Shown: piece by piece, positions 56,665 to 64,000 of the stretch
How positions within the stretch are numbered: position 1 is the stretch's first letter
How the letters are laid out: each line of letters starts with the position of its first letter
NCBI RefSeq assembly: GCF_001668725.1
Contig: NZ_LZKL01000095.1
Location: forward strand, 186,001 to 250,000
Direction: 5' to 3'
DNA length: 64,000 nucleotides
Origin: Mycobacterium sp. E787
GTDB taxonomy: Bacteria; Actinomycetota; Actinomycetes; Mycobacteriales; Mycobacteriaceae
Made by a program: the position numbers and the translations under genes
The notes under the pieces: generated by a model
What the model was told of the DNA's origin: nothing
Seen by the model: the letters and a program-made list of their open reading frames with translations, nothing else
Database searches by the model: none

Positions 56665-58212
56665 ATGATCCGGTCGGAAAGGCACCGGCGCGCGCCGCTG
56701 CGAGCCACCAGTTCGCTGTCCCTTCGGTGGCGGGTGATGCTGCTGGCGATGTCGATGGTGGCGATGGTGGTCGTGCTGATGTCCTTCGCCGTCTACGCGG
56801 TGATCTCGGCCGCGCTCTACAGCGACATCGACAACCAGTTGCAGAGCCGGGCGCAGCTGTTGATCGCCAGCGGCTCGCTGGCCGCCGACCCCGGCAAGGC
56901 CATCGAGGGCACCGCCTATTCGGACGTCAACGCCATGCTGGTGAACCCGGGCCACGCCGTCTACAGCGCCAACCAGCCGGGCCAGACGCTGCCGGTCGGA
57001 ACCACCGAAAAGGCCGTCATCAGCGGCGATTTGTTCATGTCGCGGCGCACCGCCTCCGATCAACGAATACTGGCCATCCACCTGCCCAACGGCAGCTCGT
57101 TGCTGATCTCGAAGAGCCTGAAGCCGACCGAGGCGGTCATGACCCAGCTGCGCTGGGTGCTGCTCATCGTCGGCGGCATCGGAGTCGCGGTCGCCGCGGT
57201 GGCCGGCGGGATGGTCACCCGGGCCGGGCTGCGTCCGGTGGCCCGCCTCACCGAAGCCGCCGAGCGCGTGGCGCGCACCGACGACCTGCGGCCCATCCCG
57301 GTGTTCGGAAGCGACGAATTGGCCAGGCTCACCGAGGCTTTCAACCTGATGCTGCGGGCGTTGGCCGAGTCGCGGGAGCGGCAGGCCCGGCTGGTCACCG
57401 ACGCCGGACACGAATTGCGCACCCCGCTGACCTCGCTGCGCACCAACGTCGAACTCCTGATGGCCGCCATGGAGCCCGGGGCGCCGCGGCTGCCCGAACA
57501 GGAGATGGTCGGCCTGCGCGCCGACGTGCTGGCGCAGATCGAGGAATTGTCCACTTTGGTAGGCGATTTGGTGGACCTGACCCGCGACGACGCCGGACAG
57601 GTCGTGCACGAGACCGTCGACATGTCCGAGGTGATCGATCGCAGCCTGGAGCGAGTGAGGCGGCGGCGCAACGACATTCACTTCGATGTCGACGCGATCG
57701 GATGGCAGGTCTACGGTGACGCCGCGGGCCTCTCCCGCGCGGTGCTGAACCTGATGGACAACGCGGCCAAGTGGAGCCCGCCGGGTGCCCACGTCGGCAT
57801 CACGATGCGACAACTCGACCCGACGCACGCCGAGTTGGTGGTTGCCGACCACGGCCCCGGCATCCCAGCGCACGAGCGCCGCCTGGTGTTCGAGCGCTTC
57901 TACCGGTCGACGACGGCGAGGGCGATGCCGGGCTCGGGGCTCGGGCTGGCGATCGTGAAGAAGGTGGTGCTCAACCACGGTGGGCTGCTTCGGGTGGAGG
58001 ACACCGTGCCCGGAGGTCAGCCGCCCGGTACCTCCATCTACGTGCTGCTGCCCGGCCGTCCGATGCCGGCCCCGCCGGCCGCGGACGACACCGAGGTCCT
58101 GCGCGCCGACAGCGAAACCGGCCCCGTTATGCCCGTGGCGAACAGCGGGCAGAACTCTCGGGATTCGGCGAACGTTATCTCAGTGGAATCTCAGTCCGCG
58201 CGGGCAAGGTAG
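56665..58212 (+). CDS. mprB: Sensor histidine kinase MprB
   Basis: 515-residue membrane sensor (Rv0982 counterpart). Two transmembrane helices (about residues 24-50 and 160-182) enclose an extracytoplasmic loop, followed by HAMP, the dimerisation H-box TDAGHELRTPLTSLRTN and the ATPase N/G boxes (LMDNAAKWSPPG, ADHGPGIPAHERRLVFERFYR, GSGLGLAIVKKV). It phosphorylates MprA. The start ATG 56665 lies 16 bases after the mprA stop. Its 3' end contains an MprA box (58177-58195) driving pepD. Confidence 0.97.
   Translation: MIRSERHRRAPLRATSSLSLRWRVMLLAMSMVAMVVVLMSFAVYAVISAALYSDIDNQLQSRAQLLIASGSLAADPGKAIEGTAYSDVNAMLVNPGHAVYSANQPGQTLPVGTTEKAVISGDLFMSRRTASDQRILAIHLPNGSSLLISKSLKPTEAVMTQLRWVLLIVGGIGVAVAAVAGGMVTRAGLRPVARLTEAAERVARTDDLRPIPVFGSDELARLTEAFNLMLRALAESRERQARLVTDAGHELRTPLTSLRTNVELLMAAMEPGAPRLPEQEMVGLRADVLAQIEELSTLVGDLVDLTRDDAGQVVHETVDMSEVIDRSLERVRRRRNDIHFDVDAIGWQVYGDAAGLSRAVLNLMDNAAKWSPPGAHVGITMRQLDPTHAELVVADHGPGIPAHERRLVFERFYRSTTARAMPGSGLGLAIVKKVVLNHGGLLRVEDTVPGGQPPGTSIYVLLPGRPMPAPPAADDTEVLRADSETGPVMPVANSGQNSRDSANVISVESQSARAR
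58177..58195 (+). promoter_or_regulatory. MprA box before pepD, inside mprB
   Basis: ATCTCAGT-GGA-ATCTCAGT, perfect direct copies 11 bases apart, about 90 bases before the pepD start. Same spacing as the box at 55921. It lies within the last codons of mprB. Confidence 0.75.
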
Positions 58213-58285
58213 GTCTGCAGCTAGTGTTGGACTCGAGCCAAGTCGAGCCCAAAACGCCGGAATATAGGAAGAGCGACGTAGCGAC

Positions 58286-59773
58286 ATGACGAATGACCCG
58301 AGGTATTCGCCACCGCCGCAGCAGCCGGGATACCGTACCGGGCCTGATCAGCCTGTGCCCCCAGCCTATGCGCAGGGGCGCCAACAGCCGTACAACCAGC
58401 AGTTCGACTGGCGTTATCAGCAGCCGGCCCAGCCGTCGCAGCCCACGCCGACGAGCCCGTACCGGCGGCCCTACGAGCCCTACGAGCCTTTCAGTGGCGC
58501 CGGGCCGGGCCGGATGCCTGGCGGCGCGGGGACGGGTCCGATGCCCGGCGGCACGGGGGTGGGTCCCATGCCCGGCGGAACCGGGACGGGGCCGATCCAC
58601 CTGCTGCCGCCGATGCCCCCGGGTCCCGTGCCCCAGAAGCGCTCCCGCGCAGGCCTGTTGGCCGCCGGCGCGCTGGCGATCGCGGTCGTGTCGGCCGGGA
58701 TCGGCGGCGCCGCGGCAACGGCCGTCGAGCTGGGCACGCACTCCGCGAGCGGCAACGGCCACGGGATCATCCCGGGCGCCGCTCCCAGCGTCCCGGCGGC
58801 GAACATGCCGCCGGGCAGCGTCGAACAGGTGGCAGCCAAGGTGGTGCCCAGCGTCGTCATGCTGGAAACCGACCTGGGCCGCCAGTCCGAAGAGGGTTCC
58901 GGCATCATCCTGTCGGCCGACGGGCTGATCCTGACCAACAACCACGTCGTCGCGGCCGCGGCCAAGCCCGGCGGGCCCGGTGGGCCCGGCGCTCCCCCCG
59001 GTGGCGCGCCGCCGAAAACGACGGTGACCTTCTCCGACGGCCGCACCGCGCCGTTCACGGTCGTCGGTGCCGACCCCACCAGCGACATCGCCGTGATCCG
59101 CGTGCAGGGTGTGTCCGGGCTGACCCCCATCACGCTGGGCTCCTCGTCGGATCTGCGGGTCGGCCAGCCGGTGGTGGCGATCGGGTCGCCGCTGGGCCTG
59201 TCGGGGACGGTGACCACCGGAATCATCAGCGCGATGAACCGGCCGGTGTCCACCACCGGCGAGTCGGGGAACCAGAACACCGTGCTGGACGCGATCCAGA
59301 CCGACGCCGCGATCAACCCGGGTAACTCCGGCGGGGCGCTGGTCAACATGAGCGGCCAGCTGGTGGGCGTCAACTCCGCGATCGCCACCCTGGGCGCCGA
59401 CTCGCCCGACGCGCAGAGCGGCTCGATCGGCCTCGGCTTCGCAATTCCCGTCGACCAGGCCAAGCGCATCGCCGACGAGCTGATCGCGACCGGCAAGGCC
59501 ACGCACGCCTCGCTCGGCGTGCAGGTGACCAGCGACAAGGGCACCCCGGGCGCCAAGGTCGTCGACGTCGTGCCCAACGGAGCCGCGGCGAGCGCCGGCG
59601 TGCCCAAGGGCGTGGTCGTCACCAAGGTCGACGACCGCCCGATCAACAGCGCCGACGCGCTGGTCGCCGCCGTGCGGTCGAAAGCCCCCGGCGACAAGGT
59701 GTCGCTGACCTTCCAGGACGCCGGCGGCGGGAGCCGCACCGTGCAGGTCACCCTCGGCAAGGCGGATCAGTGA
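58286..59773 (+). CDS. pepD: HtrA-like serine protease PepD
   Basis: 495-residue membrane-anchored periplasmic protease/chaperone (Rv0983 counterpart). Residues 1-120 are Gln/Pro/Gly-rich and cytoplasmic, followed by one transmembrane helix (about 122-145). The trypsin-like domain carries His220 (TNNHVV), Asp267 (TSDIAVI) and Ser348 (NPGNSGGAL), a full catalytic triad. The PDZ domain follows (ASLGVQVTSDKGTPGAKVVDVVP). It acts in envelope quality control and is MprA-regulated through the upstream box. moaB2 begins at its stop codon. Confidence 0.97.
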   Translation: MTNDPRYSPPPQQPGYRTGPDQPVPPAYAQGRQQPYNQQFDWRYQQPAQPSQPTPTSPYRRPYEPYEPFSGAGPGRMPGGAGTGPMPGGTGVGPMPGGTGTGPIHLLPPMPPGPVPQKRSRAGLLAAGALAIAVVSAGIGGAAATAVELGTHSASGNGHGIIPGAAPSVPAANMPPGSVEQVAAKVVPSVVMLETDLGRQSEEGSGIILSADGLILTNNHVVAAAAKPGGPGGPGAPPGGAPPKTTVTFSDGRTAPFTVVGADPTSDIAVIRVQGVSGLTPITLGSSSDLRVGQPVVAIGSPLGLSGTVTTGIISAMNRPVSTTGESGNQNTVLDAIQTDAAINPGNSGGALVNMSGQLVGVNSAIATLGADSPDAQSGSIGLGFAIPVDQAKRIADELIATGKATHASLGVQVTSDKGTPGAKVVDVVPNGAAASAGVPKGVVVTKVDDRPINSADALVAAVRSKAPGDKVSLTFQDAGGGSRTVQVTLGKADQ

Positions 59774-60330
59774 TGCGAGTCGATGAGCCCTCGTCGGCGG
59801 GATTGTCCGACCTCGGATATACGGTGGCACCCATGGAAACGGGTGCGGAGTTGGTGGTCGGCCGGGCCCTGGTCGTGGTGGTCGACGATCGCACGGCGCA
59901 CGGGGACGAGGACCACAGCGGACCGCTGGTCACCGAGCTGCTGACCGAGGCCGGGTTCGTGGTCGACGGCGTGGTGGCGGTCGCGGCCGACGAGGTCGAG
60001 ATCCGCAACGCGCTGAACACCGCGGTGATCGGCGGGGTGGACCTGGTGGTATCGGTCGGCGGAACCGGCGTCACGCCACGCGACGTCACGCCGGAGGCCA
60101 CCCGCGAGATCCTGGACCGCGAGATCCTGGGCATCGCCGAGGCCATTCGCGCGTCGGGGCTGTCCGCGGGCATCATCGATGCCGGGTTGTCCCGCGGTCT
60201 GGCCGGGGTGTCGGGCAGCACGCTGGTGGTCAACCTCGCCGGCTCCCGCTACGCGGTGCGCGACGGGATGGCGACGCTGAATCCCCTTGCCGCTCAGATC
60301 ATCGGCCAGCTGTCGAGCCTGGAGATCTAG
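59773..60330 (+). CDS. moaB2: Molybdopterin-biosynthesis protein MoaB2
   Basis: 185-residue MogA/MoaB-fold protein (Rv0984 counterpart). The molybdopterin-binding motif is VVSVGGTGVTPRDVTPEATREIL, with the GGTG loop and TxRD. The Ser-rich SGLSAGIIDAGLSRGLAGVSGSTLVVNLAGS is complete. ATG 59773 overlaps the pepD TGA by one base (TGATG). GTG 59770 is one codon earlier. In the adjacent set, moeA1 is 3.4 kb away. Linked to the pepD stress operon by coupling, an unusual pairing also found in H37Rv. Confidence 0.93.
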   Translation: MRVDEPSSAGLSDLGYTVAPMETGAELVVGRALVVVVDDRTAHGDEDHSGPLVTELLTEAGFVVDGVVAVAADEVEIRNALNTAVIGGVDLVVSVGGTGVTPRDVTPEATREILDREILGIAEAIRASGLSAGIIDAGLSRGLAGVSGSTLVVNLAGSRYAVRDGMATLNPLAAQIIGQLSSLEI

Positions 60331-60337
60331 GCGCGCC

Positions 60338-60802
60338 TCACTGCGCTTCGGCGTCCGCGCGGGGCCCGTGGGCCGGCGGGGGCGTGGTGGCCGCCGCGCC
60401 ACCGTGCCGGCCGGACGAGTCCCCGTCGGTGTTTTGGGCCAGCAGGTCACGGATCTCGGTGAGCAGGACAACCTGGGCGTCGTCGGCCTGCTCGACCTCG
60501 CCGCGCTTACGCAGGGTGTTGTACGGCAGCACGACGAAGAAATAGACCACCAGCGCGATCAAGAAGAAGTTGATCGCCGCCGACAGCAAGATGTTGAAGT
60601 CGATGAACTGGCCGCCGCCGATAGAAATCTTCAGGGCGCCGACATTGGTCTGCTTGTTCGCGCCGACCCGGTTGAGGAGCGGCGTGATGATGGCTTCGGT
60701 GAACTTGGTGACCAATGCGGTGAAGGCAGTACCGATGACCACCGCGACGGCCAGGTCGACGATATTGCCCCTTGCGAGAAACTCCTTGAACCCTTTGAGC
60801 AT
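60338..60802 (-). CDS. mscL: Large-conductance mechanosensitive channel MscL
   Basis: 154-residue homopentameric membrane-tension valve (Rv0985c counterpart). It begins MLKGFKEFLARGNIVDLAVAVVIGTAFTALV: the N-terminal amphipathic helix, then TM1 with the gate Val/Leu residues. TM2 (about 69-90) is INFFLIALVVYFFVVLPYN. The C-terminal cytoplasmic bundle is followed by a GC-rich tail (DSSGRHGGAAATT). Length matches the M. tuberculosis protein. It converges on moaB2 with seven bases between. Unlike H37Rv, no ABC genes follow. Confidence 0.97.
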   Translation of the reverse strand: MLKGFKEFLARGNIVDLAVAVVIGTAFTALVTKFTEAIITPLLNRVGANKQTNVGALKISIGGGQFIDFNILLSAAINFFLIALVVYFFVVLPYNTLRKRGEVEQADDAQVVLLTEIRDLLAQNTDGDSSGRHGGAAATTPPPAHGPRADAEAQ

Positions 60803-60867
60803 GCCGAGGTCCTTTCTGGACTGGACAACGTTTGCTATCGATCACGTGCCCAACAGCGGCCAGGCCC

Positions 60868-61551
60868 TCAGTGCAGGGTCAGCGTCACCGTCTGACCCAG
60901 CGTCGAGCCCGCCACCGTGTTCGCCACGCGAGCCGGCAGCGCAACCAACACTACGCGGTCGCTATCGGCAGCCTGGACCTTCTGTTTGGCGGAAACAAGC
61001 ACGACGACGGCGTCGGTTGCTACCACTTTGGTCACGGCCGGGCCGCCGGTCGCCGGTGCGTCGTTGCCCGGGCCGGCGAGCACGTCCACCACGTCGCCCA
61101 CCCGAACGAGGTCGATCAGCCCGCCGTCCGCCAGGTGCAACGGCACGATGCGGGCGCCGGGCCCGGCCTTCGGCCCGATCGCCGCCTCGGCCAGCCGGCT
61201 GCCCAGTAACCGGACGTCGGTGAGCACCTCGCCGCGCCGGGTGGGGCCGGCCAGCGTCGAACCGACGACCGCGCCGACGTCGGCCTGAGAACCGTCGGGA
61301 AGGCTTGCGACCGAACGCTTTTCGAGCCGGACATCATCGGCGGTCACTGCCGCGCCCGGCTGCAGGTCGCGCGCCGCCACCACCACTTCGGCGTCGTCAC
61401 CGTGCGGGTCGGACCGCAGGGCCGCAACGCCCGCCAGCGCCACCAGCCCGCCCGCGGCCATCCGGCGGGCCAACACGGTGCGAGACCAGTCGGGGCGAAG
61501 CGACGTCGAGATCCGCCTGAACAGGCTGGGGTTCAGCGATGATTCGCCCAC
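60868..61551 (-). CDS. SAF-domain membrane protein, CpaB-like
   Basis: 227-residue protein (position of Rv0990c). One transmembrane segment at about residues 31-47 (MAAGGLVALAGVAALR) follows a basic N-terminus. Residues 50-120 form a SAF domain (VVVAARDLQPGAAVTADDVRLEKR), as in CpaB/RcpC of Flp pilus assembly and antifreeze-like proteins. The remainder is beta-rich. No other pilus gene is nearby, so pilus function is not supported; the role is unknown. GTG 61551 is used. It is in the same direction as mscL and follows the FmdB-like gene on the minus strand after a 65-base gap. Confidence 0.75.
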   Translation of the reverse strand: MGESSLNPSLFRRISTSLRPDWSRTVLARRMAAGGLVALAGVAALRSDPHGDDAEVVVAARDLQPGAAVTADDVRLEKRSVASLPDGSQADVGAVVGSTLAGPTRRGEVLTDVRLLGSRLAEAAIGPKAGPGARIVPLHLADGGLIDLVRVGDVVDVLAGPGNDAPATGGPAVTKVVATDAVVVLVSAKQKVQAADSDRVVLVALPARVANTVAGSTLGQTVTLTLH

Positions 61552-61616
61552 GGCGCAACGGTAGGCGCGCCGGGGGGCCGGCGATGCCGGTCAGAAGATT
61601 GCTTGTGGATAACCGC

Positions 61617-61958
61617 TCAGCTGGAGGCGGCGGCGGTGGCCGGGGTGGCGCTGCTGCTGGTCGTCTTCTCGGCCGAGCCGCTCTTGTCGCTTGACCCGCT
61701 CTTCTCGGTGGGCGCGCTCTTCTCGCCCGAGCCCGCGTCACCCGACGATCCGTTGGTCGAGCTCTTCGACTTCGCCCCGTCGGCGCGGCTGTCGGTGCGG
61801 TAGAAGCCGCTGCCCTTGAACACCACTCCGACGGAGTTGAACAACTTGCGCAGCCGGCCCGAGCACTTCGCGCAGGTCGTCAGCGCGTCGTCGGTGAAGG
61901 CCTGCACAGCGTCGAAGCGGTCGCCGCACTCGGTGCACGCGTAGCTGTAAGTCGGCAC
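61617..61958 (-). CDS. FmdB-type zinc-ribbon protein, Ruc-like redox chaperone
   Basis: 113-residue protein, counterpart of Rv0991c (Ruc), a redox-sensitive zinc chaperone in M. tuberculosis. The N-terminal zinc ribbon has CTEC and CAKC (YSYACTECGDRF...TTCAKCSGRLRKLF). The C-terminal 60 residues are Ser/Gly/Lys-rich and disordered. I use GTG 61958, after GGAGGT with five bases of spacing; a longer ATG at 61994 has no site. A CIRCE element lies just upstream, so HrcA/heat-stress control is expected. Next gene upstream is the folate cyclo-ligase. Confidence 0.9.
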   Translation of the reverse strand: MPTYSYACTECGDRFDAVQAFTDDALTTCAKCSGRLRKLFNSVGVVFKGSGFYRTDSRADGAKSKSSTNGSSGDAGSGEKSAPTEKSGSSDKSGSAEKTTSSSATPATAAASS

Positions 61959-61987
61959 AAAAACCTCCGAAATCGTCTCGGGCTGCA

Positions 61988-62014
61988 TTAGCACTCTACC
62001 GTGTCAAGTGCTAG
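61988..62014. promoter_or_regulatory. CIRCE element (HrcA operator)
   Basis: TTAGCACTC, nine bases (TACCGTGTC), then AAGTGCTAG. It matches the CIRCE consensus TTAGCACTC-N9-GAGTGCTAA with two changes in the right arm. It lies 30-56 bases before the start of the Ruc-like gene. Confidence 0.85.
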
Positions 62015-62033
62015 AACCGCCACGTGATCGCGA

Positions 62034-62627
62034 TCATTCCCGCGTCGGCAGCGCGATCAGGCCCCGGTGGGGCGTCAGCGCGTGCGTCATCGGGACATCG
62101 TGCGGCTCGGCGGGCAGCTCGTCGAGGAACTCCGCGTCGCGGACCATCGCGATGAGCCGCGCCGCCGGGTCGCGCCCGCCCAGCGAGCGGTCGTAAAACC
62201 CCCGCCCACGGCCCAGCCGCACCCCCCGGCGGTCAACCGCCAGGGCCGGCACCAGCACCACTCCGGCCTGGGCCAGGGCCGTCGCCGGCAGCAGCGGCTC
62301 GGGCGGCTCGAACAACCCCCACGGCCCGGGAACGAGGGTGCCCGGCCGGTACTCGCCCCAGCGCAGCGGCAGCGGCGTCTCGTCGGCGGTGGTCCGCGCG
62401 ACCGGCAGCAGCACCCGTCCGCACCGGCGCAGCAGCATGTCCAGCAGCTCGGGAGAACCCGGCTCGGCGCCCACCGGAACGTACGCGCAAACGGTGATCC
62501 CGCTGGTGAGGCCGGCCTCCAGCCGCTCGCCGAGCAGGCGCGCCTCGGCGCCGTGAACGTCGTCGCCCACGCCGCGCCGCGCGGCCAAGAGCTGCCGGCG
62601 CAACGCGGCCTTGCTCGCGGTTTGCAC
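62034..62627 (-). CDS. 5-formyltetrahydrofolate cyclo-ligase
   Basis: 197-residue enzyme converting 5-formyl-THF to 5,10-methenyl-THF with ATP (Rv0992c counterpart). N-terminal KAALRRQLLAARRG and the ATP/Mg loop LGRGRGFYDRSL (GxGxGxYDR) are family marks; PALAVDRRGVRLG precedes it. GTG 62627 is the start. It recycles a one-carbon pool, which purN and purH in this window also use. It shares a 77-base gap with divergent galU. Confidence 0.93.
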   Translation of the reverse strand: MQTASKAALRRQLLAARRGVGDDVHGAEARLLGERLEAGLTSGITVCAYVPVGAEPGSPELLDMLLRRCGRVLLPVARTTADETPLPLRWGEYRPGTLVPGPWGLFEPPEPLLPATALAQAGVVLVPALAVDRRGVRLGRGRGFYDRSLGGRDPAARLIAMVRDAEFLDELPAEPHDVPMTHALTPHRGLIALPTRE

Positions 62628-62704
62628 GCCCCTAACGATGACAGGCCGGGTTTCGGCGTCGCCAGACGGCGTGGGAGCGCCCAGCGGGGGTTATCGTTTT
62701 AACA

Positions 62705-63616
62705 ATGTCACGCGCAGAAATTCCGATCCCCTTTACGGCGATCGTTCCCGCCGCCGGCCTGGGTACCCGGTTCCTGCCCGCGACCAAGACCGTGCCCAAG
62801 GAGCTGCTGCCGGTCGTCGACACCCCCGGGATCGAGCTGGTCGCCGAGGAGGCGGCCGCCGCCGGCGCGGAACGCCTGGTGATCGTCACCTCCGAGGGCA
62901 AGGACGGGGTCGTCGCGCACTTCGTCGAGGACCTGGTGCTGGAGGGCACGCTCGAGGCGCGGGGCAAGAAGGCGATGCTCGACAAGGTGCGCCGGGCGCC
63001 GCAGCTGATCAAGGTCGAGTCCGTCGTGCAGGCCGAACCGCTCGGACTGGGGCATGCCATCAGCTGCGTGGAGCCCACCCTCGCGGCCGACGAGGACGCC
63101 GTCATGGTGCTGCTGCCCGACGACCTGGTGTTGCCGACGGGCGTCTTGGAGACGATGGCCAGGGTGCGGGCCGATCACGGCGGCACGGTGTTGTGCGCGA
63201 TCGAGGTGTCCCCCGAGGAGATCAGCGCGTACGGCGTTTTCGACGTCGAACCGGTCCCCGGCGATGACAACCCCGACGTGCTGCGGGTCAAGGGGATGGT
63301 GGAAAAGCCCAGGGCCGAGGATGCCCCGTCGATGTACGCCGCCGCGGGCCGCTACGTGCTCGATCGCGCCATCTTCGACGCGCTGCGCCGCATCGAACGC
63401 GGGGCCGGCGGCGAAATGCAGCTCACCGACGGCATTGCGCTGCTGATCAAAGAGGGCCACCCGGTGCATGTCGTCGTGCATCGCGGATCTCGACACGACT
63501 TGGGAAATCCCGGCGGCTACCTCAAGGCTGCGGTTGACTTTGCATTGGATCGTGACGACTATGGCCCGGATTTGCGGCGATGGTTGGTGGCGCGATTGGG
63601 CCTGACCGAGAACTAG
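62705..63616 (+). CDS. galU: UTP-glucose-1-phosphate uridylyltransferase
   Basis: 303-residue nucleotidyltransferase making UDP-glucose for galactan, trehalose and glycolipid synthesis (Rv0993 counterpart). The nucleotide-binding start AAGLGTRFLPATKTVPKELLPVVD is a textbook GalU signature, and LPDDLVL is the metal site. GALU-type middle ELVAEEAAAAGAERLVIVTSEGKD and KGMVEKP follow. ATG 62705 gives normal length. moeA1 begins 77 bases downstream. Confidence 0.97.
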   Translation: MSRAEIPIPFTAIVPAAGLGTRFLPATKTVPKELLPVVDTPGIELVAEEAAAAGAERLVIVTSEGKDGVVAHFVEDLVLEGTLEARGKKAMLDKVRRAPQLIKVESVVQAEPLGLGHAISCVEPTLAADEDAVMVLLPDDLVLPTGVLETMARVRADHGGTVLCAIEVSPEEISAYGVFDVEPVPGDDNPDVLRVKGMVEKPRAEDAPSMYAAAGRYVLDRAIFDALRRIERGAGGEMQLTDGIALLIKEGHPVHVVVHRGSRHDLGNPGGYLKAAVDFALDRDDYGPDLRRWLVARLGLTEN

Positions 63617-63692
63617 CCGGGCGATACGTCGGTCCGCCAGCACTCAGAGGGCTTGTGCCCGTCAGGGCATTTGAGGGCAGAAAGGCGCGCTT

Positions 63693-64000
63693 GTGCGTTC
63701 TGTGGAGGAGCAGCAGGCCCGGATAACGGCGGCCGCGGTGGCCCCGCGGCCGATACGGGTGGCCATCGCCGAGGCGCAGGGCTTGATGTGCGCCGAGGAA
63801 GTGGTGACCGAGCGACCCATGCCCGGCTTCGATCAGGCCGCGATCGACGGCTATGCCGTGCGCAGCGTCGACGTGCTGGGCGTCGGCGAGGTGGGCGCCG
63901 AAAGCCTCGGCGAGCCGCCCGGCGATCCCGCAGCAGACGAAGACACGCGCGACGGCCTCGTCCTGCCCGTGATGGGGACCATCGAGGCCGGCTCCCGCAC
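63693..64000 (+). CDS. moeA1: Molybdopterin molybdenumtransferase MoeA1, 5' part
   Basis: The window ends after 102 codons. GTG 63693 starts VRSVEEQQARITAAAVAPRP, which agrees with my memory of Rv0994. The diagnostic MoeA segment RPMPGFDQAAIDGYAVRS is complete at residues 47-64. MoeA inserts molybdenum into adenylated molybdopterin, acting after the MogA-type step of moaB2. The middle part (GVGEVGAESLGEPPGDPAAD) differs from H37Rv in length. The rest of the gene lies beyond the window. Confidence 0.92.
   Translation, partial: MRSVEEQQARITAAAVAPRPIRVAIAEAQGLMCAEEVVTERPMPGFDQAAIDGYAVRSVDVLGVGEVGAESLGEPPGDPAADEDTRDGLVLPVMGTIEAGSR

Noticed and set aside
1..64000. CRISPR array, prophage, insertion sequence or tRNA
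   Set aside because: No regularly spaced repeats with unique spacers, no integrase or transposase-like protein, and no tRNA cloverleaf or TTC-loop pattern could be found by reading.

Overview
The window comes from a slow-growing Mycobacterium that is not M. tuberculosis. It is GC-rich, uses many GTG and TTG starts with four-base gene overlaps, and follows the order of H37Rv genes from about Rv0924c to Rv0994, numbered here from memory. It carries genes H37Rv lacks at this place (an intact cobF and a mannitol dehydrogenase/sugar kinase pair). It lacks blocks H37Rv has here: pknD with the second pst cluster, the csoR/ctpV region, the PE_PGRS genes beside mprA, and Rv0986-Rv0989. The species cannot be fixed from sequence alone.

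Left part (1-16700): a small secreted DUF3761 protein, the Mn transporter mntH behind a DtxR-family operator, an oxidoreductase and an SDR, then the phosphate operon pstS3-pstC2-pstA1 behind an actinobacterial Pho box. The NHEJ genes follow: Ku (mku) and ligD, separated by the mannitol cassette, with a coupled FAH/metallo-beta-lactamase fusion protein after ligD. A SAM methyltransferase and a crotonase are divergent.

Middle (16700-32300): an F420-type LLM oxidoreductase with a KstR-type operator, a STAS/ATPase anti-sigma-type regulator, a coupled AurF-like diiron oxygenase and shortened Baeyer-Villiger-like flavoprotein, cobF and an Fpg/Nei glycosylase, an SDR, an MpaB-type oxygenase divergent from a TetR regulator across a nested palindrome, pgi with a four-copy tandem repeat at its 5' side, chorismate mutase with a possible attenuator, helicase uvrD1, a four-helix membrane protein and an M23 peptidase.

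Right (32300-64000): sucCD, a thiolase-like protein, a second KstR-box LLM gene, the 34 kDa-antigen-type membrane protein (DUF5336), perM, purN-purH, a MoxR-type AAA+/VWA pair, an aldo-keto reductase and a DUF1707 protein. A tightly overlapped minus-strand operon AtuA-fadE13-accD2-accA2-fadE12-echA7 resembles an acyclic-terpene or branched acyl-CoA carboxylation pathway. Then come rpmF, the envelope-stress set mprA-mprB-pepD with moaB2, mscL, a SAF-domain protein, the FmdB/Ruc-type redox chaperone behind a CIRCE element, 5-formyl-THF cyclo-ligase, galU and the 5' end of moeA1.

Three short-repeat families run through the window: a 'GTGGGGGCAC...GCGGGGGA' element (pstC2-pstA1 gap and inside ligD), a 'CCCGC..CGCCCGGCT.CGCCGCGC' element (16672, the 27271 array, and inside accA2), and long intergenic hairpins at gene ends. 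No tRNA, rRNA, insertion sequence, prophage or CRISPR array was seen.
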